Shown here: in pieces, positions 49,587 through 57,779 of the stretch | Position numbering within the stretch: position 1 is the stretch's first letter | Layout: each line of letters opens with the position of its first letter | DNA from: JACMNW01 sp031406155 | GTDB taxonomy: Bacteria; Pseudomonadota; Alphaproteobacteria; Rhodobacterales; Rhodobacteraceae | Assembly: GCA_031406155.1 (NCBI GenBank) | Contig: JANOGW010000003.1 | Span: 62,001-126,000, forward strand | Length of the DNA: 64,000 bases | Reading direction: 5' to 3' | Position numbers and translations under genes: made by a program | Notes under the pieces: model-generated | What the model was told of the DNA's origin: nothing | The model's database searches: none | Seen by the model: only the letters and a program-made list of their open reading frames with translations

Positions 49587-49711
49587 ATCGGTCGGGGTGG
49601 CGGTGCGGCGCCCAGCACACCCCAGACTAAAACGGCGCGCAGACCCCTGCGCGCCGTTTCTTTCTGGTGGATTGCAGCTGGGGCGGTTGCCCGAACCGGC
49701 TGCCAGATGGA

Positions 49712-51349
49712 TCACAACCCCAGCGACGCCTTGTAAAGGGCGATCTGGCTGTCACGCCCGATCTGGTCGGTGATCTTTTCCCAGGCGGCGGCGATGGCAT
49801 CGGCGGTTTCCTGTGCCGATTTGTACTGCCCGCCGTAACCCTTGGCCAATTCGTCCTCGGCCACCGAATAGTATTGGAAGATACCCGGAATGCGCGGCTC
49901 AATTGCCGCATTGGGGTGGTTATAGCTGTCGGCGTTCGATCCGAGGTAGTCTTCGACGAAAGCGCGGTCATAGCCCGCTGCTTCCCATTCTTCGTACTGG
50001 AAGTGCGAGGCGCGGTAGGGCTGGAATCCTGACGGATAGGCCGACATCCACAGCGACAGATCCTTGCCGCCCAGATGGGCCGCCGCCGACCATGCCGCCT
50101 TGCGCTTTTTCTCATCCGCAGACACGCGGTTGGTTACGTAGACGCCCCAGCCAAGGTACGCCATGTTGGGCGCTTCGTTATAGGTCTCTTCCCACGCAGC
50201 GGTTGCCGAGTTGTAAACGCGGTCCGAACCGGGGTTGATGCCAAAGCCAACCACATCGCCCACCACAGATGTATCAGAGGTGCGGGCGTTTGATCCGACA
50301 TCGCCCCACCACATCAGCATGGACCCGGTGCCCGCAAGAAACTGCGAGAAGGCCGTGGTGCCGGGGTCGGCGTTGATCTGGTCGGCGGGGTAGGCACCTG
50401 GTGTTGCGATCAGATCCATCACGTCCTGGATCGCCTGCACCCAAGCCGGGTTGTTGACACGGGGCTTCATGGTGTCGGGATCAAACAGCCATGCCGGATC
50501 AGACGGGTGCTTGGCATAGGCCGCCGCACGGTTTTCGAGGAAGTAGAAGCCAAAGCCACCCCAGCCCTTAAGCGGGTCAAGATAGCCATGTGCCGCTAGA
50601 CCTGTCAGCGGATCGGTCTGGCCAGCAAGCGATTTCGATATGGCATTGATCTGCTGCCAGGTTTTTGGGACTTCGGCCCCGCCAATGGCACCTTCGCCGA
50701 AATAATCTTTGCGATAGGCAAAGGTATGGCAGTCTCCGTCGATAGAGATGCGGTAGGTCTTGCCATCCCATGTGCCAACCGGGGCTTTCAAATAGCTGAC
50801 ATAGTCATCCATCTCGATCTGGGTTTTCACCCAATCGGGCATTTCGTCCAACAAGCCCTTGCCAGCGGTATCGCCTTCAAGCGGCGCACCCATGGCCAGA
50901 ACGTCGAAATCGACGGTACCGGTTGCGATCGCCTGCTGCAGGCGCGGGTTGTAGTCCGCTTGCGCAAGGTCGATCCAGTTGATCTTGGCACCGGTATAGG
51001 TTTCCCAGCCCTTCAGCAGGCCGCGGAACAGGATGTTGTGCAGCCCGTTATTGTTGATGCCGAAGAATGTCAGCTCGACCCCGGCAAACTCGCCCTCGGC
51101 CACGTTGGCCTTGGTCGCATCCAGCGTCATCTCGCCGACCTTCTGCCAATCGGCGTCGGTGGGCGACCCGGCACCAACACCCGGAATTTTCAGAATTTCG
51201 GCGCGCACGTTGCTGTGTGCATCGGCGAATGCCGGGCGCATCCCGAAGCTACCCAAGGCCGCGGCACCACCGACAGAGGCAACCCCCTGAAGCAGCCGGC
51301 GGCGGGTCAACCCTGCCCGCACGACCTGATTGTAAAGTTCAACTTTCAT
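49712..51349 (-). CDS. ABC transporter sugar-binding protein, Tat-exported, 545 aa
   Basis: The periplasmic receptor of the CUT1 importer. The ATG at 51349 follows GGGAGG. A twin-arginine signal is visible (AGLTRRRLLQGVASVGGAAA), with cleavage likely after RPAFA near residue 45. The mature protein shows the family-1 pattern (VELTFFGINNNGLHNILFRGLLKGWETYTGAKINWIDL, FDVLAMGAP, WDGKTYRISIDGDCHTFAYRKDYF, GTTAFSQFLAGTGSMLMWWGDVG). At 545 residues it is long for the family (~420), with Trp/Tyr-rich inserts. Its permeases lie on the far side of the puc operon. Operator site 4 lies upstream. Confidence 0.9.
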   Translation of the reverse strand: MKVELYNQVVRAGLTRRRLLQGVASVGGAAALGSFGMRPAFADAHSNVRAEILKIPGVGAGSPTDADWQKVGEMTLDATKANVAEGEFAGVELTFFGINNNGLHNILFRGLLKGWETYTGAKINWIDLAQADYNPRLQQAIATGTVDFDVLAMGAPLEGDTAGKGLLDEMPDWVKTQIEMDDYVSYLKAPVGTWDGKTYRISIDGDCHTFAYRKDYFGEGAIGGAEVPKTWQQINAISKSLAGQTDPLTGLAAHGYLDPLKGWGGFGFYFLENRAAAYAKHPSDPAWLFDPDTMKPRVNNPAWVQAIQDVMDLIATPGAYPADQINADPGTTAFSQFLAGTGSMLMWWGDVGSNARTSDTSVVGDVVGFGINPGSDRVYNSATAAWEETYNEAPNMAYLGWGVYVTNRVSADEKKRKAAWSAAAHLGGKDLSLWMSAYPSGFQPYRASHFQYEEWEAAGYDRAFVEDYLGSNADSYNHPNAAIEPRIPGIFQYYSVAEDELAKGYGGQYKSAQETADAIAAAWEKITDQIGRDSQIALYKASLGL

Positions 51350-51486
51350 CAACGACCTCCCTTTGATGTTCCGCTAATGACTGCGGTCCGGCGTTGAGGC
51401 GCGCTGTGCCCTGACGGGCTTTTGATGCCGCATAGAACCCCACATCCGGGTCCGGCACATGCCAGACATTCCGAAGCTTCTCAGCC

Positions 51487-51523
51487 TTGTTTGCATGTGT
51501 CAAGCATCTAACATGTTAGTATG
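51487..51523 (+). promoter_or_regulatory. Operator site 4 between the binding-protein and ATPase operons
   Basis: CTAACATGTTAG (51508-51519) is identical to site 1 and is again followed by TATG. TTGTTT (51487-51492) and TAACAT (51509-51514) with a 16-base spacer give a possible promoter. Here the ATG after the motif (51521) runs into a stop after three codons, so the ATPase gene starts later at 51625. Confidence 0.78.
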
Positions 51524-51624
51524 CTTAGATGATGGACAGCGGCATTTCGCTGCGTTAGGTTTCTGCGCAACGACTGCCGACGGGTCAGCATCTGATTGGC
51601 GGAAAAGATATGTTCGGGGGACGT

Positions 51625-52686
51625 ATGGCCGAAGTTCACATCCGCGATCTGCGCAAGTCTTACGGCGCGCAGCAGGTGGTTCACGGCGTAAGCGTTGATA
51701 TCGAAGATGGTCAGTTCGTCGTACTGGTGGGCCCCTCCGGCTGCGGCAAATCCACGCTTTTGCGGATGATCGCCGGGCTGGAAGGCATCTCATCCGGCAC
51801 CATCAGCATTGGTGACCGCGTGGTGAACAACCTGCCACCGGCGGAACGCAATATCGCGATGGTGTTCCAGAACTACGCGCTTTATCCGCACAAGACCGTT
51901 GCGTCCAACATGGGCTTCGCGCTGAAAATGGCGCGGATGGACAAGGCTGAGGTTGATAAGCGTGTGAAACGCGCCGCAGACATCCTTGGCCTTACCCCGT
52001 ATCTTGCCCGCTACCCGCGCGAACTATCCGGCGGCCAGCGCCAGCGCGTTGCCATGGGCCGTGCCATCGTGCGCGATCCGGCAGTGTTTCTGTTCGATGA
52101 GCCTTTGTCCAACCTCGACGCCAAACTGCGCGTCCAGATGCGCGCCGAAATTCGCGAATTGCACCAGCGGCTTGGCACTACGACTGTTTACGTGACCCAT
52201 GATCAGATCGAAGCGATGACGATGGCCGACCGCATCGTCGTGATGCGCGATGGCCATATCGCCCAGATTGGCGCGCCGCTTGATTTGTATGATAACCCAG
52301 CGAATACTTTCGTTGCAGGCTTTATAGGCTCGCCGTCAATGAACCTGATCGACGGTATCGTCCGCCAGACGCCTGACGGCACCATGATCGATGCGGCGGG
52401 CATCAGTTATCCGATACCGCACAAGCCCGGATTGACGGACGGCCACAAGGTGATCTTCGGCATCCGCCCCGAACACCTTGACCTCTCCGACAGCGGCATT
52501 GCGGCAAAGGTTGTGGTGGTCGAGCCGACCGGGTCTGAAACCCATGTCGTGCTACGGGCGGGGACCAGCAGCATCGTCGCCGTGTTCCGCGAACGGCATG
52601 CTTTTGTCGCGGGCGATGATGTGCACCTGACCCCGCGCAAGGGCATGGTACATCTGTTCGATGCCAACGGTGGGGATCGTCTGTGA
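51625..52686 (+). CDS. ABC sugar transporter ATPase, MalK/UgpC-like, 353 aa
   Basis: Powers the CUT1 importer. Walker A GPSGCGKST, Q-loop VFQNYALYPHKTV, signature LSGGQRQRVAMGRA, Walker B VFLFDEPLSNLD and the H-loop VYVTHDQIEAMT are all present. A C-terminal TOBE/OB regulatory domain follows (FGIRPEHLDLSDSG, VVVEPTGSETHVVLRAG). The ATG at 51625 follows GGGGGACGT. It heads a six-gene operon (ATPase, SGNH hydrolase, fucU, ribokinase, SDR, FAH hydrolase) and is divergent from the binding-protein gene. Confidence 0.94.
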   Translation: MAEVHIRDLRKSYGAQQVVHGVSVDIEDGQFVVLVGPSGCGKSTLLRMIAGLEGISSGTISIGDRVVNNLPPAERNIAMVFQNYALYPHKTVASNMGFALKMARMDKAEVDKRVKRAADILGLTPYLARYPRELSGGQRQRVAMGRAIVRDPAVFLFDEPLSNLDAKLRVQMRAEIRELHQRLGTTTVYVTHDQIEAMTMADRIVVMRDGHIAQIGAPLDLYDNPANTFVAGFIGSPSMNLIDGIVRQTPDGTMIDAAGISYPIPHKPGLTDGHKVIFGIRPEHLDLSDSGIAAKVVVVEPTGSETHVVLRAGTSSIVAVFRERHAFVAGDDVHLTPRKGMVHLFDANGGDRL

Positions 52687-53333
52687 TGACCCGTGCCGTT
52701 CTGTGTTTTGGTGACAGCAATACCCACGGCACGCCGCCGATGCCTGATCTGGCCCCATCGGGGCGGTTCGACCGCAACACCCGCTGGCCCGCGCTGATGG
52801 CAAGCCACCTTGGCCCCGATTGGCACGTGATCGAGGAAGGCCACCCCGGCCGCACCACAGTGCATGATGACCCGATCGAGGGCGCGCATCGCAACGGGTT
52901 GACCGTGCTGCCATCCCTGCTGGAAAGCCACAAGCCGATTGACGTGGTGATCGTGATGCTGGGCACCAATGATCTGAAGGGCCGCTTTTCGGTGAACGCG
53001 ACCGATATCGCGCTATCGCTGGAACGGCTGGTCGGGGTGATCGGCGCATTTGCCTGCGGGCCGGACGGCGCAAACCCCGGCATCTTGCTGGTCGCGCCAC
53101 CGCCGATACTGGAAACCGGCGCGCTGACTGAAATGTTCGAAGGTGGTGCTGTCAAATCGCGCGGCCTTTCGGATGCAATCGCGCGCGCCGCCATTCGCGC
53201 GAACGTCGCTTTTCTGGATGCCAGGGCGCATATCGCGGTATCCCCGGTTGACGGCATTCATTATGACGAAGACACGCATGCGACGCTGGCCTCGGTGCTG
53301 GCCAGTGCCGTGCAAACCCACTTTGGGCCCTGA
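52686..53333 (+). CDS. SGNH/GDSL-family hydrolase, 215 aa
   Basis: A serine hydrolase of the SGNH fold, cytoplasmic because no signal is present. Block I is VLCFGDSNTHGTPP with Ser in GDSN. Block III is VVIVMLGTNDLKG, and the catalytic Asp-x-x-His is PVDGIHYDEDTH near the end, with DGIHY-like spacing. The ATG overlaps the ATPase stop by one base (TGATG), so it is coupled. In this cluster it could hydrolyse an ester of the imported sugar, or fill the missing lactonase step; both are guesses. Confidence 0.87.
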   Translation: MTRAVLCFGDSNTHGTPPMPDLAPSGRFDRNTRWPALMASHLGPDWHVIEEGHPGRTTVHDDPIEGAHRNGLTVLPSLLESHKPIDVVIVMLGTNDLKGRFSVNATDIALSLERLVGVIGAFACGPDGANPGILLVAPPPILETGALTEMFEGGAVKSRGLSDAIARAAIRANVAFLDARAHIAVSPVDGIHYDEDTHATLASVLASAVQTHFGP

Positions 53334-53366
53334 CCAGATCTTTCAGCTTACCGGACGGAGAATGAC

Positions 53367-53822
53367 ATGCTCAAAGGCCTCGACAACCGATTGAATGCCG
53401 ATGTTTTGTATGCCCTTCGTGCGATGGGGCATGGCGACACGCTGGTGATTGCCGACACCAATTTCCCCGCAGACAGTATCGCGCGGGAAACCGTGCTGGG
53501 CAGCTTGCTGCGCATGGAAAACCTGACCTGCGCGCAGGCGACCGAGGCCGTGTTGTCGGTGTTCCCGCTGGATACCTTTGTCGATGATTTTGCAGGGCGG
53601 ATGGAGGTGGTGGGCGATGCTGCCCGTATCGAGCCCGTGCAGGCCGAGGTGCAGGTGGCCATCGATGCGGCTGAGGGCCGCCCGCGCCCGATGATCAGCA
53701 TCGAGCGGTTCGAATTTTATGACCGCGCCCGGCAGGCCTATGCCGTGATCCAGACCGGCGAGCGGCGGTTCTACGGCTGCTTCATCTTCCGCAAAGGCGT
53801 CATCGCGCCGGACGCCGCCTGA
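53367..53822 (+). CDS. fucU: RbsD/FucU-family sugar mutarotase, 151 aa (paralogue 2)
   Basis: Same length and order of motifs as paralogue 1 at 43873: MLKGLDNRLNADVLYAL, MGHGDTLVIADTNFPAD, FPLDTFVDDFAGRMEVVG, ERFEFYDRARQAYAVIQTGE and YGCFIFRKGVI. It keeps the conserved His in GHGD and the Tyr/Arg near the end. Enteric FucU is an L-fucose mutarotase. ACCGGACGGAG precedes the start. The stop shares a base with the next gene's ATG (TGATG), indicating coupling to the kinase. Confidence 0.9.
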   Translation: MLKGLDNRLNADVLYALRAMGHGDTLVIADTNFPADSIARETVLGSLLRMENLTCAQATEAVLSVFPLDTFVDDFAGRMEVVGDAARIEPVQAEVQVAIDAAEGRPRPMISIERFEFYDRARQAYAVIQTGERRFYGCFIFRKGVIAPDAA

Positions 53823-54742
53823 TGAAACCGATCGTCATTTTGGGTATCTTCGTGGCCGATACCGCCTACCGGGCGGCACGTCAGCCGAAGATGGGGGAAA
53901 CCATCCTCGGCAATTCCTTCGTGCTCGGTCCGGGCGGCAAGGGGTCGAACCAAGCCGTCGCCGCAGCCATGGCCGGCGGCAAGACACATTTCGTCACTCG
54001 CCTTGGGCGCGACGCATTCGCCGATATCGCCCAAGCGACCTGGGCGAAAGCAGGCGTGCAGCCCGAGATTACTATAGACGATGACAGCTACACCGGCGCC
54101 GCCTATATTTTCATCGAGGAAGCGACCGGCAACAATGCCATCATCGTCGCCCCTGGTGCTGCCGGTCGCGTTTCGATTGCCGATGTCGAGGCCGCCCGGG
54201 TGCTGATCGAAAGTGCCGCCGTCTTTGTTACGCAACTGGAACAACCGATCCACCCCGCACAGCATGCGCTGAGCATCGCGCGCGCAGCCGGCGTCACCAC
54301 CATCCTGAACCCGGCCCCCGCCGCCGCCCTGTCGGATGATATTCTTGCCTTGTGCGACTACCTGACCCCGAACGAGACCGAGGCCGAAGCACTGACCGGC
54401 TTGCCGGTGACCTCGATCCTGACGGCAGAGGCTGCCGCCGACGCGCTGCTGGCCAAAGGTGTCGGTGCGGTCATCGTCACCCTTGGCAGCAACGGCGCGC
54501 TGTACAGGGATCGGACCACATCGGTTCATGTGCCCGTGATTTCTGCCGGCCCGGTGGTCGAAACCACCGGGGCCGGGGATGCCTTCAATGGTGGCTTTGC
54601 CGTGGCCCTGTCCGAAGGCAGGCCTGTGATCGACGCCGTGCGCTTTGGCTGCGCCACGGCAGGCATATCGGTGACCCGGCCCGGCACCGCGCCTTCGATG
54701 CCGTCACGGGCCGAAATAGACGCGCTGCTGGCGCGGATATGA
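53822..54742 (+). CDS. Ribokinase-like PfkB-family sugar kinase, 306 aa
   Basis: Phosphorylates a sugar hydroxyl with ATP. Family marks are the N-terminal GPGGKGSNQAVAAAMAGG, FVTRLGRDAFADI, ILNPAPAAALSDD, LTPNETEAEALTG, VIVTLGSNGALYRD and the C-terminal catalytic GAGDAFNGGFAVAL with the Asp base. It is close to RbsK in pattern and length. The N-terminal IFVADTAYRAARQPKMGETI differs from the usual ribokinase substrate loop (NxDxxxxVxxxPxxGET). The substrate is therefore open. It is coupled to fucU upstream and followed after 11 bases by the SDR. Confidence 0.87.
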   Translation: MKPIVILGIFVADTAYRAARQPKMGETILGNSFVLGPGGKGSNQAVAAAMAGGKTHFVTRLGRDAFADIAQATWAKAGVQPEITIDDDSYTGAAYIFIEEATGNNAIIVAPGAAGRVSIADVEAARVLIESAAVFVTQLEQPIHPAQHALSIARAAGVTTILNPAPAAALSDDILALCDYLTPNETEAEALTGLPVTSILTAEAAADALLAKGVGAVIVTLGSNGALYRDRTTSVHVPVISAGPVVETTGAGDAFNGGFAVALSEGRPVIDAVRFGCATAGISVTRPGTAPSMPSRAEIDALLARI

Positions 54743-54753
54743 AAGGAAAACCG

Positions 54754-55491
54754 ATGGGACGACTGGATGGCAAACGCGCCTTGGTAACGGCAGCGGGTCA
54801 GGGGATCGGGCGTGCTGCAGCGCTGGCCATGGCGCGCGAAGGCGCGCAGGTGATCGCCACGGATGTGAACGAGGCAGCCCTTGCCAGCCTTGCCCCCGAC
54901 GGCCTGCAAACCCGCGTGCTGAACGTGCGCGATCCGGCCAGCATTGCTGCCGCCGTTGCCGCAGCGGGCAGGGTTGACGTGCTGTTCAACTGCGCGGGCT
55001 ATGTGGCATCGGGCACCATACTGGAGTGCGACGAAGATCAATGGGCGTTTTCGTTCGACCTGAATGTCACGGCCATGTACCGCATGTGCCGGGCGTTTTT
55101 GCCGGGGATGCTGGCACAGGGCGGCGGGTCGATCATCAACATGGCCTCGGTCGTGTCCTCGATCATCGCGGCCCCCAACCGTTTTGCTTATAGCGCCACC
55201 AAAGCCTCTGTCATCGGGTTGACGAAATCCATCGCGGCTGATTTCGTGGCAAAGGGCATCCGCTGCAACGCGATCTGCCCCGGCACGGTTGACACGCCTT
55301 CGTTGCAGCAACGCATGGCCGATACCGGCGACTACGAGGCAGGCCGCAAGGCCTTTCTTGCGCGTCAGCCTACCGGAAAACTGGCTCAAGCCAGCGATAT
55401 TGCCGGGCTCGTTGTCTTTCTTGCGTCCGACGATGCGGCATTCTGCACCGGAACGGCGCAGGTCATCGACGGCGGCTGGTCCAATACCTGA
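54754..55491 (+). CDS. SDR dehydrogenase, 2-keto-3-deoxy-L-fuconate dehydrogenase-like, 245 aa
   Basis: NAD-dependent oxidation of a 2-keto-3-deoxy sugar acid at C4 is the proposed role. Marks are RALVTAAGQGIGRAAALAMA, IATDVNEAALASL (acidic end favouring NAD), LFNCAGYVASGTILECDEDQW, MASVVSSIIAAPNRFAYSATKASVIGLTKS and RCNAICPGTVDTPSLQQRM. The pattern of AGQGIGRAAA, FNCAGYV and GTVDTPS is that of the BDH2/KDF dehydrogenase branch. AAAGGAAAACCG precedes the start. It is followed after 13 bases by the FAH-family gene, the usual partner in this route. Confidence 0.86.
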   Translation: MGRLDGKRALVTAAGQGIGRAAALAMAREGAQVIATDVNEAALASLAPDGLQTRVLNVRDPASIAAAVAAAGRVDVLFNCAGYVASGTILECDEDQWAFSFDLNVTAMYRMCRAFLPGMLAQGGGSIINMASVVSSIIAAPNRFAYSATKASVIGLTKSIAADFVAKGIRCNAICPGTVDTPSLQQRMADTGDYEAGRKAFLARQPTGKLAQASDIAGLVVFLASDDAAFCTGTAQVIDGGWSNT

Positions 55492-55504
55492 AAGGAAATT
55501 ACCG

Positions 55505-56353
55505 ATGAAATTGCTTCGCCACGGCCCCTTGGGCGCAGAAAAACCCGGACTGATGGCCGCTGATGGCACCATCCGTGACCTGACCGGCATCGTGCCCGAT
55601 ATCGCGGGTGCGGTCCTGTCGGACGCGGGGCTACAGTCGATCCGCGCGGTTGATCCGGCGACGCTACCCATTGTCGCCGCATCCGCCCGGCTTGGCGCTT
55701 GCGTCGGCGGCACCGGAAAATTCATCTGCATCGGGTTGAACTATGCCGACCATGCGGCAGAGTCCGGCCATTCCGTGCCCCCTGAACCGGTAATTTTCAT
55801 GAAGGCCACCTCGGCCATCTGCGGCCCGAACGACCCGATTATCATCCCCCGCACATCCGAGAAAACCGATTGGGAGGTGGAACTGGCCGTCATCATCGGC
55901 ACGAAGGCGAAATACGTGACGGAAGCGGACGCGCTGAACCATGTCGCAGGCTATGCCATCTCGAATGACGTCAGCGAACGCGCTTTTCAGAACGAACGTT
56001 CGGGCCAATGGACCAAGGGCAAATCCTGCGACAACTTCGGTCAGCTTGGGCCATGGCTGGTTACGCGGGATGAGGTTGCCGATCCGCAGAACCTTGCCAT
56101 GTGGCTGACGGTGAATGACACGAAGATGCAGAACGGTTCGACCCAAACGATGGTCTACGGCGTAGCTTTCCTCGTCAGCTACCTCAGCCAGTTCATGACC
56201 CTGCATCCCGGCGATGTCATTTCCACCGGCACGCCGCCCGGCGTTGGTCAGGGCATGAAGCCGCAGCGCTTTCTGAAACCCGGTGAAGTGGTGGAACTGG
56301 GCATTGCAGGCCTTGGCCAGCAACGGCAGGACGTGATCGCCGATCCGGCGTAA
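55505..56353 (+). CDS. Fumarylacetoacetase-family hydrolase, 2,4-diketo-3-deoxy-L-fuconate hydrolase-like, 282 aa
   Basis: Expected to split a 2,4-diketo-3-deoxy acid into pyruvate and a C3 acid (lactate for the fuconate case). The catalytic FAH domain starts near residue 70: FICIGLNYADHAAESGHSVPPEPVIFMKATSAICGPND, WEVELAVIIGTKAKYV with the metal Glu residues, HVAGYAISNDVSERAFQ, KSCDNFGQLGPWLVTRDEV and HPGDVISTGTPPGVGQGM. The N-terminal 65 residues are the family's small cap domain. Last gene of the six-gene operon; a 12-bp hairpin follows at 56380-56409. Confidence 0.88.
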   Translation: MKLLRHGPLGAEKPGLMAADGTIRDLTGIVPDIAGAVLSDAGLQSIRAVDPATLPIVAASARLGACVGGTGKFICIGLNYADHAAESGHSVPPEPVIFMKATSAICGPNDPIIIPRTSEKTDWEVELAVIIGTKAKYVTEADALNHVAGYAISNDVSERAFQNERSGQWTKGKSCDNFGQLGPWLVTRDEVADPQNLAMWLTVNDTKMQNGSTQTMVYGVAFLVSYLSQFMTLHPGDVISTGTPPGVGQGMKPQRFLKPGEVVELGIAGLGQQRQDVIADPA

Positions 56354-56379
56354 GTCGACCCTGGCAACCGCTGAACGAT

Positions 56380-56409
56380 TTGCCAAGCCCGCCAGATCGG
56401 GCTTGGCAA
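56380..56409 (+). terminator. Strong hairpin closing the sugar operon
   Basis: Perfect 12-bp arms TTGCCAAGCCCG/CGGGCTTGGCAA (56380-56391, 56398-56409) with a CCAGAT loop lie 26 bases after the FAH stop. No T run follows, so termination may be partial or Rho-assisted. The next gene, tgt, begins at 56459. Confidence 0.5.
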
Positions 56410-56458
56410 GCCCGCGCATTTGCCCCAGAACGCCCTGCAACTTGCAACAGGCGGGCCG

Positions 56459-57589
56459 ATGGCGCAGCGTTTCGATTTTCGGGTAAGTGCCACTGATGGC
56501 CGCGCGCGCACGGGTGTGATCAGCACGCCCCGCGGTGATGTCCGTACGCCCGCCTTCATGCCGGTGGGCACTGCCGCCACGGTGAAAGCCATGCTGCCGG
56601 AAAACGTCCGCGCGACCGGCGCGGATATCCTGCTGGGCAACACCTATCACCTGATGCTGCGCCCGACTGCCGAGCGTATTGCCCGGCTTGGCGGCTTGCA
56701 CCGCTTCATGAACTGGGATCGCCCGATCCTGACCGATTCTGGCGGTTTTCAGGTGATGTCGTTGGCCGCGCTGCGCAAGCTGACCGAGGAAGGTGTGCGG
56801 TTTTCCAGCCACATCGATGGCTCCAAACACATGCTGTCGCCCGAACGAAGCATGGAGATCCAGAAGCTGCTCGGCTCCGACATCGTCATGTGTTTCGACG
56901 AATGCCCCGCTTTGCCCGCCACTGACGCCGAGGTTGCCAAATCCATGGCCCTGTCGATGCGGTGGGCGCAGCGCAGCCGCGACGCCTTTGGTGACCGCCC
57001 CGGCCATGCGCTGTTTGGCATCATGCAAGGTGGTGTGACCCGCGATTTGCGTGAAGAAAGCGCCAACGCGCTGACGCAAATCGGGTTTGACGGCTATGCG
57101 GTGGGCGGTCTTGCAGTGGGCGAGGGGCAGGAGGCGATGTTCGGGGTGCTGGACTATGCGCCCGACATGCTGCCAGCGGACAAGCCGCGCTACCTGATGG
57201 GCGTCGGCAAACCCGATGACATCGTAGGCGCCGTGGAACGTGGCATCGACATGATGGATTGCGTGCTGCCGTCGCGGTCCGGCCGCACCGGGCAGGCGTG
57301 GACACATCGGGGCCAGGTCAACATCAAGAACGCCCGCCACATGGACGATCCCCGCCCGCTGGACGATGGTTGCACCTGCCCCGCCTGTGCCAACTACTCC
57401 CGCGCTTACCTGCACCACGTGTTCAAATCGGGTGAAATCATCGCATCCATGCTGCTGACATGGCACAATCTGCATTATTACCAACAGTTGATGCAGGGCC
57501 TTAGGGATGCGATTGCGGTCGGAAATTTGGCCGGATTTGTGCAGCAGTTCCATCAATTGCGGGCTGCAGGCGACATTGACGCACTCTGA
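56459..57589 (+). CDS. tgt: Queuine tRNA-ribosyltransferase
   Basis: Exchanges guanine-34 for preQ1 in GUN-anticodon tRNAs. The start at 56459 (MAQRFDFRVSATDGRARTGVI) gives 376 residues, a family-typical length. Landmarks are RGDVRTPAFMPVGTAATVKAM, ILLGNTYHLMLRP, ILTDSGGFQVMSL with the catalytic Asp, GSDIVMCFDECPALP, GIMQGG, GGLAVGEGQE and RYLMGVGKP. DCVLPSRSGRTGQAWT and the zinc-binding CTCPACANYSRAYLHHV...TWHNLHYY follow. No queA precedes it here; it follows the sugar operon. Confidence 0.96.
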   Translation: MAQRFDFRVSATDGRARTGVISTPRGDVRTPAFMPVGTAATVKAMLPENVRATGADILLGNTYHLMLRPTAERIARLGGLHRFMNWDRPILTDSGGFQVMSLAALRKLTEEGVRFSSHIDGSKHMLSPERSMEIQKLLGSDIVMCFDECPALPATDAEVAKSMALSMRWAQRSRDAFGDRPGHALFGIMQGGVTRDLREESANALTQIGFDGYAVGGLAVGEGQEAMFGVLDYAPDMLPADKPRYLMGVGKPDDIVGAVERGIDMMDCVLPSRSGRTGQAWTHRGQVNIKNARHMDDPRPLDDGCTCPACANYSRAYLHHVFKSGEIIASMLLTWHNLHYYQQLMQGLRDAIAVGNLAGFVQQFHQLRAAGDIDAL

Positions 57590-57779
57590 TCACTGTGCCC
57601 GGCATTCGATCCATTCCTTCCTTGCACAGAACCGCACAGAGGCGCATCATGCCAGACAGATTTGGGTGCGGTTGACATGTACGAACCGCGCTACCAGATA
57701 GTGTAGACGAAACTAGGGAAAGGCCAAAGTGCTGCCGATGATCGGGGCCGGGGCTTTTCTGCCAGACAAAGGACAAAGC

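Noticed and set aside
46430..49711. Mobile element carrying the puc operon
   Set aside because: Insertion is suspected from gene order, but no transposase, integrase, flanking direct repeat or tRNA edge was found, so no element is annotated.
51521..51532. Start codon of the ABC ATPase at the ATG following operator site 4
   Set aside because: The frame reads ATG CTT AGA TGA and stops; the true start with a ribosome site is at 51625.
55664..57556. Long minus-strand open frame opposite the FAH and tgt genes
   Set aside because: It spans two real plus-strand genes and has no recognisable domain or start.
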